64,000 nucleotides of DNA, from the NCBI GenBank assembly GCA_900319485.1, contig ONOQ01000007.1, positions 1 through 64,000 of the forward strand, given 5' to 3'. The notes under the pieces were generated by a model. That model did not search any database. It saw only the letters and a list, made by a program, of their open reading frames with translations, and was not told the origin of the DNA. This DNA comes from an uncultured Bacteroidales bacterium (lineage in GTDB: Bacteria > Bacteroidota > Bacteroidia > Bacteroidales > UBA932). Both the position numbers and the translations under genes were made by a program. Shown here piece after piece: positions 42,109 through 51,428 of the stretch. Position 1 is the stretch's first letter, and every line of letters begins with the position of its first letter.

Positions 42109-43601
42109 TACAGTGCTTTGGCGGCGCTTTGACCGGCAAGGTATCCGGTGCAGAATGCAACCTGCATATTGTAGCCGCCTGTGTCGCAGTCCATATCCAG
42201 CACCTCTCCGGCAAAGTAGAGACCTGGCTGCTTCTTTGATTCCAGAGTTTTGGCGGTTACATCGGCCGTGGAGATACCTCCGGCGGTGATGACGGCGCGC
42301 TCGAAGCCAACGAATCCGGCAATGTCCATACGCCAGTCCTTAAGGGCCGATGCAAGGGTGTCTACGCTAACCTTGGGATTGCACTTCAGGAATGCCAGGG
42401 TAAGGTTCCAGGGGATGAGTTTTCCAAGCATAATGCGGAAAAGGCGCTGGAAACTCTGGCCCTTGGAGCGGTCGTCGTGAATCACCTCCTCCCACTTTGC
42501 GTGGATATCGGCATCCAGTTTCTCAAGTTCCACCGCGGGCTTGAGGTCAAGGGAAACGTACACCTTCTGGCCGTCTATGAGGGCCTTCACTGCTTTGCGG
42601 CTTACCATAAAGCCAAGGGGACCTTCAAGGCCGCCGTCCGTGAATTCCACATCCCCGAACTCCTGCTGGGCAAGATTCCCGTTGACGTAGAGAGACAGTT
42701 GGACATTGTCCAGGTTATTGCCGTTGAACAGTTCTCCAAGTTCGCTGAGAGGAGTTACGCGCTCTATGTGTTTCTCGAATTTTGGGTACCAGGACGGGAG
42801 CGGAGCAATCTTTCTCTCCTTTGTCTTTCCGTACACTGTGCGGCCGCGGAACGCCTCCTTGATCTGGCCCTGGAGGGGGTTAGGATCCTTGTAGCCTGCG
42901 GGGACAAGTGCCGTAAGTGAAGGGAAGCAGGAGTCTATGCCGTGGCCAAGTTCCTCGGCCCACATATATCCGTCTCCGGTGCTGCCGGTGCCGGGATAAG
43001 AAAGGCCGCCGGTGGCTATGATAAGCTTGGTGCAATTGTATTCTACCGGTTCAATTGTAAGTTCCTCCCTTGTGGGAGCTGGTTTTCCGCGCATCGGGGG
43101 GCGATCTGTGTGGATGCGTACCTGCTTACGGGAAGTCTGGACACAGTCAAGGCTGAACCCCCGGGGCGTAACGTCAATGGTTTTCACCTCACAGTCCGTG
43201 ACCACTTTCACGCCGGAAAGCGTGCAGGCGCGGAGGAGGGTATCCACCACGTCACCTGCCATATGTGATTCCGGAAAAGCGCGGTCTCCGCGTTCCACAA
43301 CGCTCCTGAGACCGTTACGCTTCAGAAGATCTATTACGCCCTGAGGGGTGAGTGTGTGCCAGGCAGGATTAAGGAAATTCACATCCGTACGGATATGGGA
43401 CTGGAAATCTCCCCAGTCTTTCACATTGGTGAAGTTGCACCTGCCTTTACCGGTAATCATAACCTTACGGCCTGCCTTGGGCATCTTCTCAAGTACGGTC
43501 ACGGTACCTGAGCCGCCTGCTGCGGCAATCTGCTCCGCGGCACCCACGGCCGCCATGAGTCCGGCGGCTCCTCCGCCTATTACAATAATGTCAGAACGCA
43601 T
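42108..43601 (-). CDS. HI0933/BaiN-family FAD-dependent oxidoreductase
   Basis: 497 residues. An N-terminal FAD Rossmann motif (IIVIGGGAAGLMAAVGAA), KVMITGKGRCNFTN near residue 50 and the C-terminal GGYNMQVAFCTGYLAG are the signature of the HI0933-like family (YhiN/BaiN). The physiological substrate is unknown for most members. It is transcribed from the 34-bp promoter repeat at 43619-43652 that is identical to that of amgK, and it is coupled to queE downstream. Confidence 0.85.
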   Translation of the reverse strand: MRSDIIVIGGGAAGLMAAVGAAEQIAAAGGSGTVTVLEKMPKAGRKVMITGKGRCNFTNVKDWGDFQSHIRTDVNFLNPAWHTLTPQGVIDLLKRNGLRSVVERGDRAFPESHMAGDVVDTLLRACTLSGVKVVTDCEVKTIDVTPRGFSLDCVQTSRKQVRIHTDRPPMRGKPAPTREELTIEPVEYNCTKLIIATGGLSYPGTGSTGDGYMWAEELGHGIDSCFPSLTALVPAGYKDPNPLQGQIKEAFRGRTVYGKTKERKIAPLPSWYPKFEKHIERVTPLSELGELFNGNNLDNVQLSLYVNGNLAQQEFGDVEFTDGGLEGPLGFMVSRKAVKALIDGQKVYVSLDLKPAVELEKLDADIHAKWEEVIHDDRSKGQSFQRLFRIMLGKLIPWNLTLAFLKCNPKVSVDTLASALKDWRMDIAGFVGFERAVITAGGISTADVTAKTLESKKQPGLYFAGEVLDMDCDTGGYNMQVAFCTGYLAGQSAAKAL

Positions 43602-43618
43602 AATGATCTATTTGGCTG

Positions 43619-43652
43619 CAAAAATACAAAAAATACGGCTCTGCTGCAATAA
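43619..43652 (-). repeat. 34-bp promoter repeat, copy B (HI0933 flavoprotein)
   Basis: Perfect reverse complement of 39590-39623. On the minus strand it presents TTG, a 20-bp spacer and TATTTTTG at 43619-43626, placing the start of transcription about 14 nt before the ATG at 43601. Confidence 0.9.
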
Positions 43653-43694
43653 ACAATTATCTCAGATGGTACCCCCGGGCAACGAAACGCCCAG

Positions 43695-43859
43695 TCCACC
43701 CCTCCGGTAATGCCGATGCGGTGGGGCTCAAGTCTCTGTCACACAGTCACTTACGCAGGTCTTTGGGAAAACCAGTAATCCCAAACAACGCCGTAACAGC
43801 CTGACACACAAACAATTAACCCCCACCCACTCGGCATTACAATGGAGGGTTACAGTGGA
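43695..43859. ncRNA. Candidate rod-shaped structured RNA (6S-like outline)
   Basis: Nested perfect pairings: TCCAC 43695-43699 with 43855-43859; CCCTCC 43700-43705 with 43844-43849; nine bases 43708-43716 with 43831-43839; seven bases 43720-43726 with 43821-43827. Then comes an unpaired bubble (43727-43745 and 43806-43820), then an inner arm: GTCA 43746-43749 with 43802-43805, TTACG 43751-43755 with 43792-43796, TTTGGGA 43762-43768 with 43779-43785. A long closing stem, central bubble and apical stem is the outline of 6S RNA. No clear promoter or T-run is seen on either strand, so strand and identity are unresolved. Confidence 0.4.
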
Positions 43860-44320
43860 TAGAGGGAGGCGCCCACGAAGGAGATGAGGTCCTGGGGGGC
43901 TATGCAGAGTTGGAGGCCGCGGACTCCGGCGGAGACGTATATTGTATCCCAGAGCAGGGCTGTCTCGTGGATGAATGTGGGAAGGGGTTTTTTCATTCCG
44001 ATAGGGCTGCAGCCCCCGCGGATATAGCCTGTTAGGGGCAGTAGTTCCTTCACGTGGATCATAGCGCAGCTCTTGTTGCCGGAGATGCGGGCGGCAACTT
44101 TGAGGTCCACTTCCATGGAGCCGGGGATGACGCAGACAAACAGGCCGCTGCGGTCTCCGCGAAGGACCAGCGTCTTGAAAACACGGTCAAGGTCCTCCCC
44201 CAACTGCTCCGCCACGTGAGATGCCTCAAGGTGCTCTTCATCAACCTGATAGGGCACAAGGGAATATGCTATTCCCGCGGCATCCAGCAGCCTTGCGGCA
44301 TTTGTTTTCTCTACATTCAT
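43850..44320 (-). CDS. ybaK: YbaK/EbsC-family Cys-tRNA(Pro) deacylase
   Basis: 156 residues. It carries the YbaK fold with VFKTLVLRGDRSG, the conserved lysine region and GYIRGGCSPIGMKKPLPT near residue 100, which is diagnostic. Role: hydrolyses mischarged aminoacyl-tRNA, mainly Cys-tRNA(Pro), in trans. Its promoter box TAGATTTG (44325-44332) is back-to-back with recQ. The stop codon overlaps the 3' arm of the structured-RNA candidate. Confidence 0.92.
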   Translation of the reverse strand: MNVEKTNAARLLDAAGIAYSLVPYQVDEEHLEASHVAEQLGEDLDRVFKTLVLRGDRSGLFVCVIPGSMEVDLKVAARISGNKSCAMIHVKELLPLTGYIRGGCSPIGMKKPLPTFIHETALLWDTIYVSAGVRGLQLCIAPQDLISFVGASLYPL

Positions 44321-44324
44321 ACCG

Positions 44325-44332
44325 CAAATCTA
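44325..44332 (-). promoter_or_regulatory. -7 promoter element of ybaK
   Basis: TAGATTTG on the minus strand, ending 4 bp before the ATG at 44320, so ybaK mRNA is nearly leaderless. A diverged box, TATCTTAG at 44344-44351, may serve recQ on the plus strand. Confidence 0.55.
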
Positions 44333-44373
44333 AGAAAAAAGCAGTATCTTAGCAAGTTCAGAGGCACATTGCT

Positions 44374-46239
44374 ATGAGTCCGCAGGAAGTTCTTAAGACA
44401 TATTGGGGCTATGACTCATTCAGGCCGATGCAGGAGGAGATAATCTCCAACGCATTGGAGGGCCGGGACGTGCTGGCTATCCTCCCCACGGGAGGCGGCA
44501 AGAGCGTGTGCTTCCAGGTGCCGGCCCTGATGAGGGACGGAATAGCCCTTGTGGTCACCCCCCTCATAGCCCTTATGAAGGACCAGGTCCAGAACCTAAA
44601 AAGCCGCGGCATAAGGGCCATAGCCATCCACGCCGGAATGACGCGGCGTGAAGTGGACCTTGCCCTCAACAACGCCGCCTACGGAGACTACAAGTTCCTG
44701 TACCTCAGCCCAGAACGCCTCAAAACGCGGCTTTTCCAGTCCTATCTTGACGTCCTGAAAGTCAGTTACATTGTTGTGGACGAAGCCCACTGCATATCCC
44801 AGTGGGGCTATGACTTCAGGCCGGATTACCTGGAAATCGGCCTTATAAGAAAAAACCTTGATGCTCCCGTGATAGCCCTCACCGCCACGGCCACGCCACT
44901 TGTTGCAAGTGACATTATGGAGCGCCTGGGCTTCAAGGAGAAACTCCTTCTGAAAGCCGGCTTCGAGCGTCCCAACCTGAGTTATATAGTCCGAAAGACC
45001 CAGGACAAGGCGGGTCAGATCCGGAGCGTCTGTAACGGCGTTCCCGGCACAGGGATAGTGTACGTCAGAAGCCGGAACAGGGCCGAGGAAATATCGGCCG
45101 GGCTCAGAAGCGCCGGCATCGAGGCCTCGTTCTATCACGCAGGCCTTGGAGCCCATACAAGGGCGGAGCGGCAGGAAGACTGGAAACGCGGCAAAACCCG
45201 CGTGATGGTATGCACCAACGCCTTTGGGATGGGAATTGACAAGCCGGACGTCCGTTTTGTGGTTCACGCCGATATCCCCGATTCCCCGGAAGCCTACTTC
45301 CAGGAAGCGGGCCGCGCCGGGCGTGACGGAAAGCCATCCTACGCCGTCCTCCTCTGGAACGGCACGGACATAACCCGCCTGAAGCAGATTGAGCAGGTAT
45401 CCTTCCCTTCCCTTGAGTACATAGAGGACATCTACCAGAAACTCCACATCTACTATGAGATCCCCTACGAGGGCGGAGAAGGACGCGTGCTGAAATTCGA
45501 CATCCGGGAGTTCTGTGGGCGCTTCGGCCTTCAGCTGGCGCCGGCGTGGTACGCCATCAAATACATCAGCCGGGAGGGCCACTGGTCCATCGCGGAGGAT
45601 GCCGATATAGACACGCGCGTAAAGATAGACGTAGACCGCACGGCACTTTACAGCACGGACCTTCCCGATTCCCGGATGCCGGACGTACTTGAAACCCTTA
45701 TGCGCCTTTACACCGGGGTGTTCTCATACCCGGTTTCCATAGACGAAGAAGCCGTGGCGGGGCGTGTGGGAGTTCCGGTATCGGCCCTGAGACAACTTCT
45801 GTACGGGCTTTCCATCAATCACGTGATACGCTATATCCCCTCCGACCACGCAACCATAATATGCCTTGCGCATAACCGGCTTATGCCCGGGAACCTCCAA
45901 CTGAGCCCCCAGCGGTATAAACTCCTGAGGAGCACCTTCCATGAGAGGATCCAGACCATGATGGATTATGTTGAGGAGGAGACAGAATGCCGGTCGCAGT
46001 TTCTCCTAAGGTACTTCGGCCAGATGGAAAGCGCCCTCTGCGGGAAGTGCGACATATGCCGTGCGGGGGCCGCAAAACCGAAGGACCTCAGGGAAAAACT
46101 GGCGGAATGGATAGAAGGGATGGACGGAAAATACACCCTTCCGGAACTGAGAAGCGCATTCGGGACTGCAGAGGATACGTATCTGGAGGTCCTCAGGGAT
46201 ATGATAGACAAGGGAGAAGTACCTAGATATGGCAAGTAG
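44374..46239 (+). CDS. recQ: RecQ-family ATP-dependent DNA helicase
   Basis: 621 residues. Walker [13 protein letters not shown] near residue 35, DEAH box [18 protein letters not shown] near 135, TATATP (motif III), and [10 protein letters not shown] (motif VI) near 310 define RecQ. A zinc cluster CGKCDIC lies near 555. The part after it is short (~60 residues), and I do not see a clear HRDC domain, so this is a compact RecQ. Role: 3'-5' helicase in recombination and repair. The MATE gene starts 11 bp before its end. Confidence 0.93.
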   Translation: MSPQEVLKTYWGYDSFRPMQEEIISNALEGRDVLAILPTGGGKSVCFQVPALMRDGIALVVTPLIALMKDQVQNLKSRGIRAIAIHAGMTRREVDLALNNAAYGDYKFLYLSPERLKTRLFQSYLDVLKVSYIVVDEAHCISQWGYDFRPDYLEIGLIRKNLDAPVIALTATATPLVASDIMERLGFKEKLLLKAGFERPNLSYIVRKTQDKAGQIRSVCNGVPGTGIVYVRSRNRAEEISAGLRSAGIEASFYHAGLGAHTRAERQEDWKRGKTRVMVCTNAFGMGIDKPDVRFVVHADIPDSPEAYFQEAGRAGRDGKPSYAVLLWNGTDITRLKQIEQVSFPSLEYIEDIYQKLHIYYEIPYEGGEGRVLKFDIREFCGRFGLQLAPAWYAIKYISREGHWSIAEDADIDTRVKIDVDRTALYSTDLPDSRMPDVLETLMRLYTGVFSYPVSIDEEAVAGRVGVPVSALRQLLYGLSINHVIRYIPSDHATIICLAHNRLMPGNLQLSPQRYKLLRSTFHERIQTMMDYVEEETECRSQFLLRYFGQMESALCGKCDICRAGAAKPKDLREKLAEWIEGMDGKYTLPELRSAFGTAEDTYLEVLRDMIDKGEVPRYGK

Positions 46240-47596
46240 GAAAGACATACTCCTTGGAATACTCCGGGGCGGAGGAAATCTCACAACGGGGCAGCAGATA
46301 AAACTGTGCCTTTCCATGAGTTACCCCGCAATCCTTGCCCAACTTTCCTCCGTGATGATGCAGTACATAGACACCGCCATGGTTGGGCATCTGGGACCGG
46401 CGGCGGGAGCGTCAATCGGCCTTGTATCAACCTGCCTCTGGCTCTTCGGAGGTTTCGGAATGGCCGCAACCAGCGGTTTTTCCGTCCAGGTTGCGCACGC
46501 CGTGGGGGCCAACAATTTCGAGGGTGCACGGTCCGTGGTTCGCCAGGGCCTTGTGTGCGCGCTTGGCTTCAGCGGGATACTGGCTCTTATCGGCATAATC
46601 CTCTCCCCCTTCCTTCCCGGATGGCTTGGCGGCGGCCCCGACATAAGCCGTGACGCCACCAGTTATTTCCTCATAATGTCCCTCTTCATGCCCGCCATGG
46701 CCCTGGACTGGACCTGCGCGTATATGCTCCAGGCAAGCGGCAATATGAAGGTTCCAAGCATCCTGAGCATAGGGATGTGCGTCCTTGACGTGGTGTTCAA
46801 CTACGTCTTCATCTATGCCCTGGATATGGGCGTGGTGGGAGCGGCAATAGGCAGCGGCCTTGCAGAGGTTGTGACCGGAATCGCCATGTTCTCATTCCTT
46901 GCCTTCAGGTCAAAGGAACTTGGGCTAACGCAGGAAAAAGGCAGTTACAGACCCACCAGGACGGTTGTTGGGAAGGCCCTTGGCATAAGCGGCCCCATGG
47001 CCCTCCAGAACATCCTGATGAGGGGCGGATACATTGCAGCAACTATGATTGTGGCCCCCCTTGGCACCATCGCCATCGCAGCCAATTCCTTTGCAATCAC
47101 CGCCGAGAGCCTTTGCTATATGCCCGGGGTCGGGATTGCCGATGCCTCCACGGCCCTTGTGGGCCAGTCACTTGGCGCCGGGAGAAAGCCTATGGCAAAG
47201 CGCTTTGCCTGGATAACCACCCTTATGGGTATGGGAATAATGGGCTTCCTGGCTATCCTGATGTGGATCTTTGCCCCCCAGATGATGGGAATAATGTCTC
47301 CGGATGCCGCCGTGATAGACCTTGGGGCCCGCGTCCTCAGGATAGAGGCCTGGGCGGAACTAGGCTACGCCGCATCCCTTGTGATATACGGAGCATTTGT
47401 GGGCGCGGCCGATACAAAGATCCCCAGTTTTATGAACTTCGGGTCAATGTGGCTCGTGAGGATTATCCCGGCAATCTTTGTGACACGCATCTACGGCCTT
47501 CCGGGATTCTGGATGTGTATGGCTGTGGAACTCTGTTTCAGGGGCGCCATCTTCCTTGTGCGCCTTGCAAGCGGAGCCTGGCTAAAGGGTAAGTAG
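46229..47596 (+). CDS. MATE-family efflux transporter
   Basis: 455 residues with twelve predicted membrane helices in two related halves ([20 protein letters not shown] near residue 35; [18 protein letters not shown] near 255). Family role: Na+- or H+-driven export of organic cations and drugs; substrate is not predictable. It overlaps recQ at its start and the WalJ-like gene by 15 bp at its end. Translational coupling to recQ is likely, but a functional link is not implied. Confidence 0.9.
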   Translation: MASRKDILLGILRGGGNLTTGQQIKLCLSMSYPAILAQLSSVMMQYIDTAMVGHLGPAAGASIGLVSTCLWLFGGFGMAATSGFSVQVAHAVGANNFEGARSVVRQGLVCALGFSGILALIGIILSPFLPGWLGGGPDISRDATSYFLIMSLFMPAMALDWTCAYMLQASGNMKVPSILSIGMCVLDVVFNYVFIYALDMGVVGAAIGSGLAEVVTGIAMFSFLAFRSKELGLTQEKGSYRPTRTVVGKALGISGPMALQNILMRGGYIAATMIVAPLGTIAIAANSFAITAESLCYMPGVGIADASTALVGQSLGAGRKPMAKRFAWITTLMGMGIMGFLAILMWIFAPQMMGIMSPDAAVIDLGARVLRIEAWAELGYAASLVIYGAFVGAADTKIPSFMNFGSMWLVRIIPAIFVTRIYGLPGFWMCMAVELCFRGAIFLVRLASGAWLKGK

Positions 47597-48376
47597 CGGA
47601 GACGCCTCTCCCCTTCTGAGAACCCTCAGGGCTATGCTTCCTTTCTCGATACCCATAGATTCCAGCGCGGCAAGGGCGCTGTCATAAGCCAGTTCCGGGG
47701 TATTGTTGTTGCCGCTCAGGTGGCAGAGGAAGATGTTTCTAAGGCCCGGGTGCAGGAAGTGACAGATTGCATCGGCGCAGGCGTCGTTTGAAAGATGGCC
47801 GATTCCGTGGCTTATCCTGTCCTTTAACTCCTGCGGATAGGAGCCTCCCATCAGCATCTCGAAGTCGTAGTTTGACTCCACCACCACGGTCTGCGCCACC
47901 GATGCCCATTTAAGGGCCTCCGGCGTGACGTGGCCTAGGTCTGTCATAAGCACAAAGAGTTCTTCCTCGCAGCGGATTACATATCCCACGCACTGGGTGG
48001 CGTCGTGGGGCACCACAAAGAAACGCACGTCAAAATCCTCCGTCACGGGGTTCCACACGCCCGGTTCCAGCACCTGCCTGCAAGGCCCCACCCAATCCCT
48101 AGTGAACGGGTGATAAGCCAGGGCTTCGTGGAGACGTTCGGTGGTCCAGACCGGAGGGGTAAGCCTCTTGCAGAAAGAGCCCAGGGACCGGATATGGTCT
48201 CCGTGGTCGTGGGTTATAAGTATGGCCGATATATTCTCATAGCCCAGTTTAAGGGCCTCCAGTTCCTTTTTCACGCGGCGTATGCCAACTCCGGCGTCTA
48301 TCATTATGCCGGAAGAAGGCCCCAGAAGAAGGGAGCAGTTGCCGCAACTGCCGCTGGAGAAACTCACAAAACGCAT
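47582..48376 (-). CDS. WalJ/YycJ-like metallo-beta-lactamase-fold hydrolase
   Basis: 264 residues. FSSGSCGNCSLL at the N-terminus and THDHGDHIRSL near residue 55 are typical of the YycJ/WalJ group, and CHLSGNNNTPELA near 220 supplies further metal ligands. The family is linked to nucleic-acid hydrolysis or mutation avoidance in Gram-positives; the role in Bacteroidota is not established. Start: either the GTG at 48379 or the ATG at 48376; the ATG is preferred and overlaps the upstream stop as TGATG. Confidence 0.85.
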   Translation of the reverse strand: MRFVSFSSGSCGNCSLLLGPSSGIMIDAGVGIRRVKKELEALKLGYENISAILITHDHGDHIRSLGSFCKRLTPPVWTTERLHEALAYHPFTRDWVGPCRQVLEPGVWNPVTEDFDVRFFVVPHDATQCVGYVIRCEEELFVLMTDLGHVTPEALKWASVAQTVVVESNYDFEMLMGGSYPQELKDRISHGIGHLSNDACADAICHFLHPGLRNIFLCHLSGNNNTPELAYDSALAALESMGIEKGSIALRVLRRGEASPLLTL

Positions 48377-50364
48377 CACGGCCTCTCCTCCTTGTCACAA
48401 TAACGGGATATGACGCCGTACGCTCCTTCAACGCCCAGTTCTCCGGCGCGGGAAAGGTCTATGCAGCCCTTCTCACGGTCCTTGAGGTAGATAAGCACAA
48501 GGCCCCTGTTGAAATAGGCGTCACCCATCCAGGGGTACAGTTTGATGGCTTTGTCGTAACTCTCGATTGCCTGCACAAAGCGGGAACTCAGGCAGTACAG
48601 ATTGCCAAGGTTGAACTGGATATACGGAACGGACGGCAGCACGGCCGCCGCGGCCTCCATATCCTGGAGGGCCTCCGAATAGTCATATTCACGGGTAACC
48701 TGCTCACGGACACGGGCTCGGGTGTTTCCTTTGTCGTCCATGGTGAGAGTCTGGACATTGGACTCGAAGGACGCGATGAACTCTATCATCTCCGCCCTCA
48801 GCGCCGCCCTGTTCATAAGGTAAAAGGCCTTGTAGTAGGCATCATAAGGGCCAACAGGCTGGGCCTCGGCGGCATCAGTGAAGTGCCCGAGGGCCCTGGA
48901 GTACTGTCTTGAGCCCATATCCTGGAGGCCTTTCTCGAATGATCCCTTCACGGGCTTCTGGAGAAGGTCATCCCCCGCAGGGATTGAGGCCGATCCCGAA
49001 CTTACCTCCACGGGCACCTCCAGCGATGAGAGGAAGGTATCCAGGAGTTTATTCTCATACCTGTGCTGGAGGATGTTGGCCCCGCCTCCCGCAGCGCCCG
49101 CTATCACAAAGCGGTACAGCGGCTTCAGGTTGATGTCCACGTCCCTGTGACGGAGCATCTCGTCCTCGAAGCCTCCGTTACGCGCGAAATCGGCATCCAG
49201 GGCAAGCAGGGACGAGTATTTCTTTGTGGTGTCGGAGAAATCGGCCCCGGAAGCGGTGGCCTTTTCATACTCCGCCACTTTCTTCCTGGCGGTGCGGTAG
49301 TCCTCCCTGGAAGCGCGGTTCATCCCCAGTTGGAGTTCTACGTAGGCCCTGTTCATATAGGCCTTTGCAAAGTCCGGGTACAGTTCAATTGCCTTGTTGT
49401 AGTCGGCAAGGGCGTCGTCCCAGCGCTCCATCTCTATGAAGAAACTGGCTCGGTTGAAATACGCAAGGACGTTGCCGGGGTTGATGGCCAGCACCCTGTC
49501 CATATCGGCAAGGGCAGAGTCGTAATCCCCTACCTGGGCGCTCAGAAGACTCCGGTTGTAGAGAGTAAGGGCGTTGCCGGGCTCATACTTAAGCACGGTG
49601 TTGAGATCTCCCATCGCCTCCTTGAGGTTACCCTTTTCAGCATTAACCAGAGCCCTCTGGAAATGGGCAAGGGTAAGGGTTGAATCAAGGCCGATAGCCT
49701 TGTTGAAATCCTCCAGGGCGGCGTCGTACTCACCCCTGGAGGCCTCCAGGCCGCCGCGGCGGATGTAGCCTTCCGGCTCAAAGCGGTCTATCTTGATGGC
49801 GTGATTGTAATCGGCCAGAGCCTTTGTGGTGTCCCCCAGGAAAAGGTAGGAGGCGCCGCGGTTAAGGTACGGCGCGGGATCCTTGGGTTCCCTTCGGATG
49901 TATTTGTCAAAGTCCTTTACGGCACTCTCAAACTGGCGGCTCAGGAAATACGTGACGCCGCGGGTAAAATACAGGCCGTGGGAGCCGGGGCGCAGTTCTA
50001 TGGCCCTTTCAAGGTCACTGAGGGCGGCATCGTAGTCTCCGGTGCGGCTTTCCGTGATGGCCCTGTAATGGTAGCCGGAAGTGAACACGGGGTTGAGGCG
50101 CACGGCGGTGGAGAAATCGGCCCTGGCGCCGCGGATGTCCCCAAGGTTGTACTTGGCTATGCCACGGTAGAAGAAGGTCCAGTAGTCAGTGCTGTCAAGT
50201 TGGGCCAGGATGTTGAAATTTGCCACTGCCTCTCCAAGGCGGCCGTCCTGGAGGGCGGTTCGGCCCCTGAAAGAAAACACGTCTTTGTCCCACTGGGCAC
50301 GGGAATTGATTCCTATGCAAAGCAGAAGGCACATAAAGAGTATTTTCAGAGGCTTTACCATCAA
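48376..50364 (-). CDS. Exported TPR-repeat protein
   Basis: 662 residues. A signal peptide (~1-23, ending NSRAQ) is followed by about ten consecutive TPR units from residue 30 to 370 (for example DTTKALADYNHAIKIDRFEP and EMERWDDALADYNKAIELYP), a less regular middle section with a Gly-rich AGAAGGGAN, then two or three more TPRs near 580-645. It likely serves as a periplasmic or membrane-associated scaffold. The promoter box TAACTTTG (50412-50419) overlaps the first codons of the divergent M28 gene. Confidence 0.82.
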   Translation of the reverse strand: MMVKPLKILFMCLLLCIGINSRAQWDKDVFSFRGRTALQDGRLGEAVANFNILAQLDSTDYWTFFYRGIAKYNLGDIRGARADFSTAVRLNPVFTSGYHYRAITESRTGDYDAALSDLERAIELRPGSHGLYFTRGVTYFLSRQFESAVKDFDKYIRREPKDPAPYLNRGASYLFLGDTTKALADYNHAIKIDRFEPEGYIRRGGLEASRGEYDAALEDFNKAIGLDSTLTLAHFQRALVNAEKGNLKEAMGDLNTVLKYEPGNALTLYNRSLLSAQVGDYDSALADMDRVLAINPGNVLAYFNRASFFIEMERWDDALADYNKAIELYPDFAKAYMNRAYVELQLGMNRASREDYRTARKKVAEYEKATASGADFSDTTKKYSSLLALDADFARNGGFEDEMLRHRDVDINLKPLYRFVIAGAAGGGANILQHRYENKLLDTFLSSLEVPVEVSSGSASIPAGDDLLQKPVKGSFEKGLQDMGSRQYSRALGHFTDAAEAQPVGPYDAYYKAFYLMNRAALRAEMIEFIASFESNVQTLTMDDKGNTRARVREQVTREYDYSEALQDMEAAAAVLPSVPYIQFNLGNLYCLSSRFVQAIESYDKAIKLYPWMGDAYFNRGLVLIYLKDREKGCIDLSRAGELGVEGAYGVISRYCDKEERP

Positions 50365-50407
50365 AAAAATTTCCTTTTCTTAAGTGAAATAACTAATTTC
50401 GCACCAA

Positions 50408-51403
50408 ATGACAAAGTTAGTAAAAATTTTAATCATTTTCGGCCTTCTGGCAGGGACTGCGGCGGCTCAGGCGCAAAGCGTCCGTTACACCATAAGCCCT
50501 ATGAATGCCGATATGGTTCTCAATAAGGAGCACATCCGCTCCACCGTAGAATATCTTACAGATCCCGCCCTTGGCGGCCGCGCAACCGGCACAGAAGGGG
50601 CTCACAAGGTGGCCGACTGGCTGGACGGCAATTTCCGCGTGCTGGGGCTCCAGCCGCTTGGCGGAGCCTGGCTCCACGGCTTCAGCACGTCGGAGGGCAT
50701 GGGGCGGAACGTTATCGGCCTTATTCCCGGAAGTTCCACCCCCGCCCGCTACATTGTGGTGATGGCCCATTACGACAACCTTGGCACCCTCAACGGCACG
50801 TTCTATCCCGGGGCCGATTCCAATGCCTCCGGGGTTGCCGCCCTTCTTGAGATTGCCGCTATGGTGGGCCGGATGAACACCTGCCACAAGATCTACAGGC
50901 ACTCACTTATTCTGGTTGCCCTTGACGGCAAGGAGAAGAACCAGGCCGGAGCCGTGGAACTGTGGCGGCAGATTGACAGCAAGAAACTCCTGGACCCGGT
51001 GTCCGGACAGCCCATAACGGCATCACAGATATCCCTGGTTGTGAATCTGGATCAGATTGGAGGCACAAGCGCCCCCCTTACGGACGGCAATCCACGCTTC
51101 CTTATGATGCTCTCTGATGATGCCGTTTCCTACCGTTCCTCCCTTGAATCGGCCAACAAAGGAAAGGGCTTCGGGCTGGAACTTGGCTATGATTATTACG
51201 GCAGCAAGGACTTTACCAGGCTTTTCTACCGCCGAATCTCCGACCAACGGATCTTCCTGGAGCACGGCATCCCCGCCGTAATGTTCACTTCCGGCATCAC
51301 GCTCAACAACAACAAACCCTCGGACAACGCCGCCTCCCTTGACTACGACGTCCTCAAGGACCGCATCCGCCTCATCTTCTACTGGCTGGACAAGGTGCTG
51401 TAA
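50408..51403 (+). CDS. Exported M28-family metallopeptidase-like protein
   Basis: 331 residues. Signal peptide (~1-22, ending AQAQ). M28 zinc-site motifs MAHYDNLG near residue 120 and GADSNASGVAALLE near 138 are present. The usual catalytic Glu-Glu pair reads DGKEKNQAGAVEL here, so the first Glu (the base) appears to be Lys while the metal-ligand Glu is kept. Either the enzyme uses another base, or it is inactive and serves as a binding protein. Expected location: periplasm. It is divergent from the TPR gene. Confidence 0.78.
   Translation: MTKLVKILIIFGLLAGTAAAQAQSVRYTISPMNADMVLNKEHIRSTVEYLTDPALGGRATGTEGAHKVADWLDGNFRVLGLQPLGGAWLHGFSTSEGMGRNVIGLIPGSSTPARYIVVMAHYDNLGTLNGTFYPGADSNASGVAALLEIAAMVGRMNTCHKIYRHSLILVALDGKEKNQAGAVELWRQIDSKKLLDPVSGQPITASQISLVVNLDQIGGTSAPLTDGNPRFLMMLSDDAVSYRSSLESANKGKGFGLELGYDYYGSKDFTRLFYRRISDQRIFLEHGIPAVMFTSGITLNNNKPSDNAASLDYDVLKDRIRLIFYWLDKVL
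50412..50419 (-). promoter_or_regulatory. -7 promoter element of the TPR gene, inside M28 coding start
   Basis: TAACTTTG on the minus strand falls within codons 2-4 of the divergent gene at 50408. The facing plus-strand box, TAATTTCG at 50394-50401, is a diverged match, so the two genes probably compete for RNA polymerase. Confidence 0.5.
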
Positions 51404-51414
51404 GGTTTTTTTGC

Positions 51415-51422
51415 TATCTTTG
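51415..51422 (+). promoter_or_regulatory. -7 promoter element of the ABC exporter operon
   Basis: TATCTTTG ending 6 bp before the ATG at 51429, so the ABC transporter mRNA is nearly leaderless. It probably drives the ABC, CBM9-like and VanZ-like genes. Confidence 0.7.
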
Positions 51423-51428
51423 TAACCT

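Noticed and set aside
43655..43670. TATCTCAG as promoter of the structured RNA
   Set aside because: It departs from TAnnTTTG at two key bases and has no TTG at the right distance; noted as weak support for the plus strand only.
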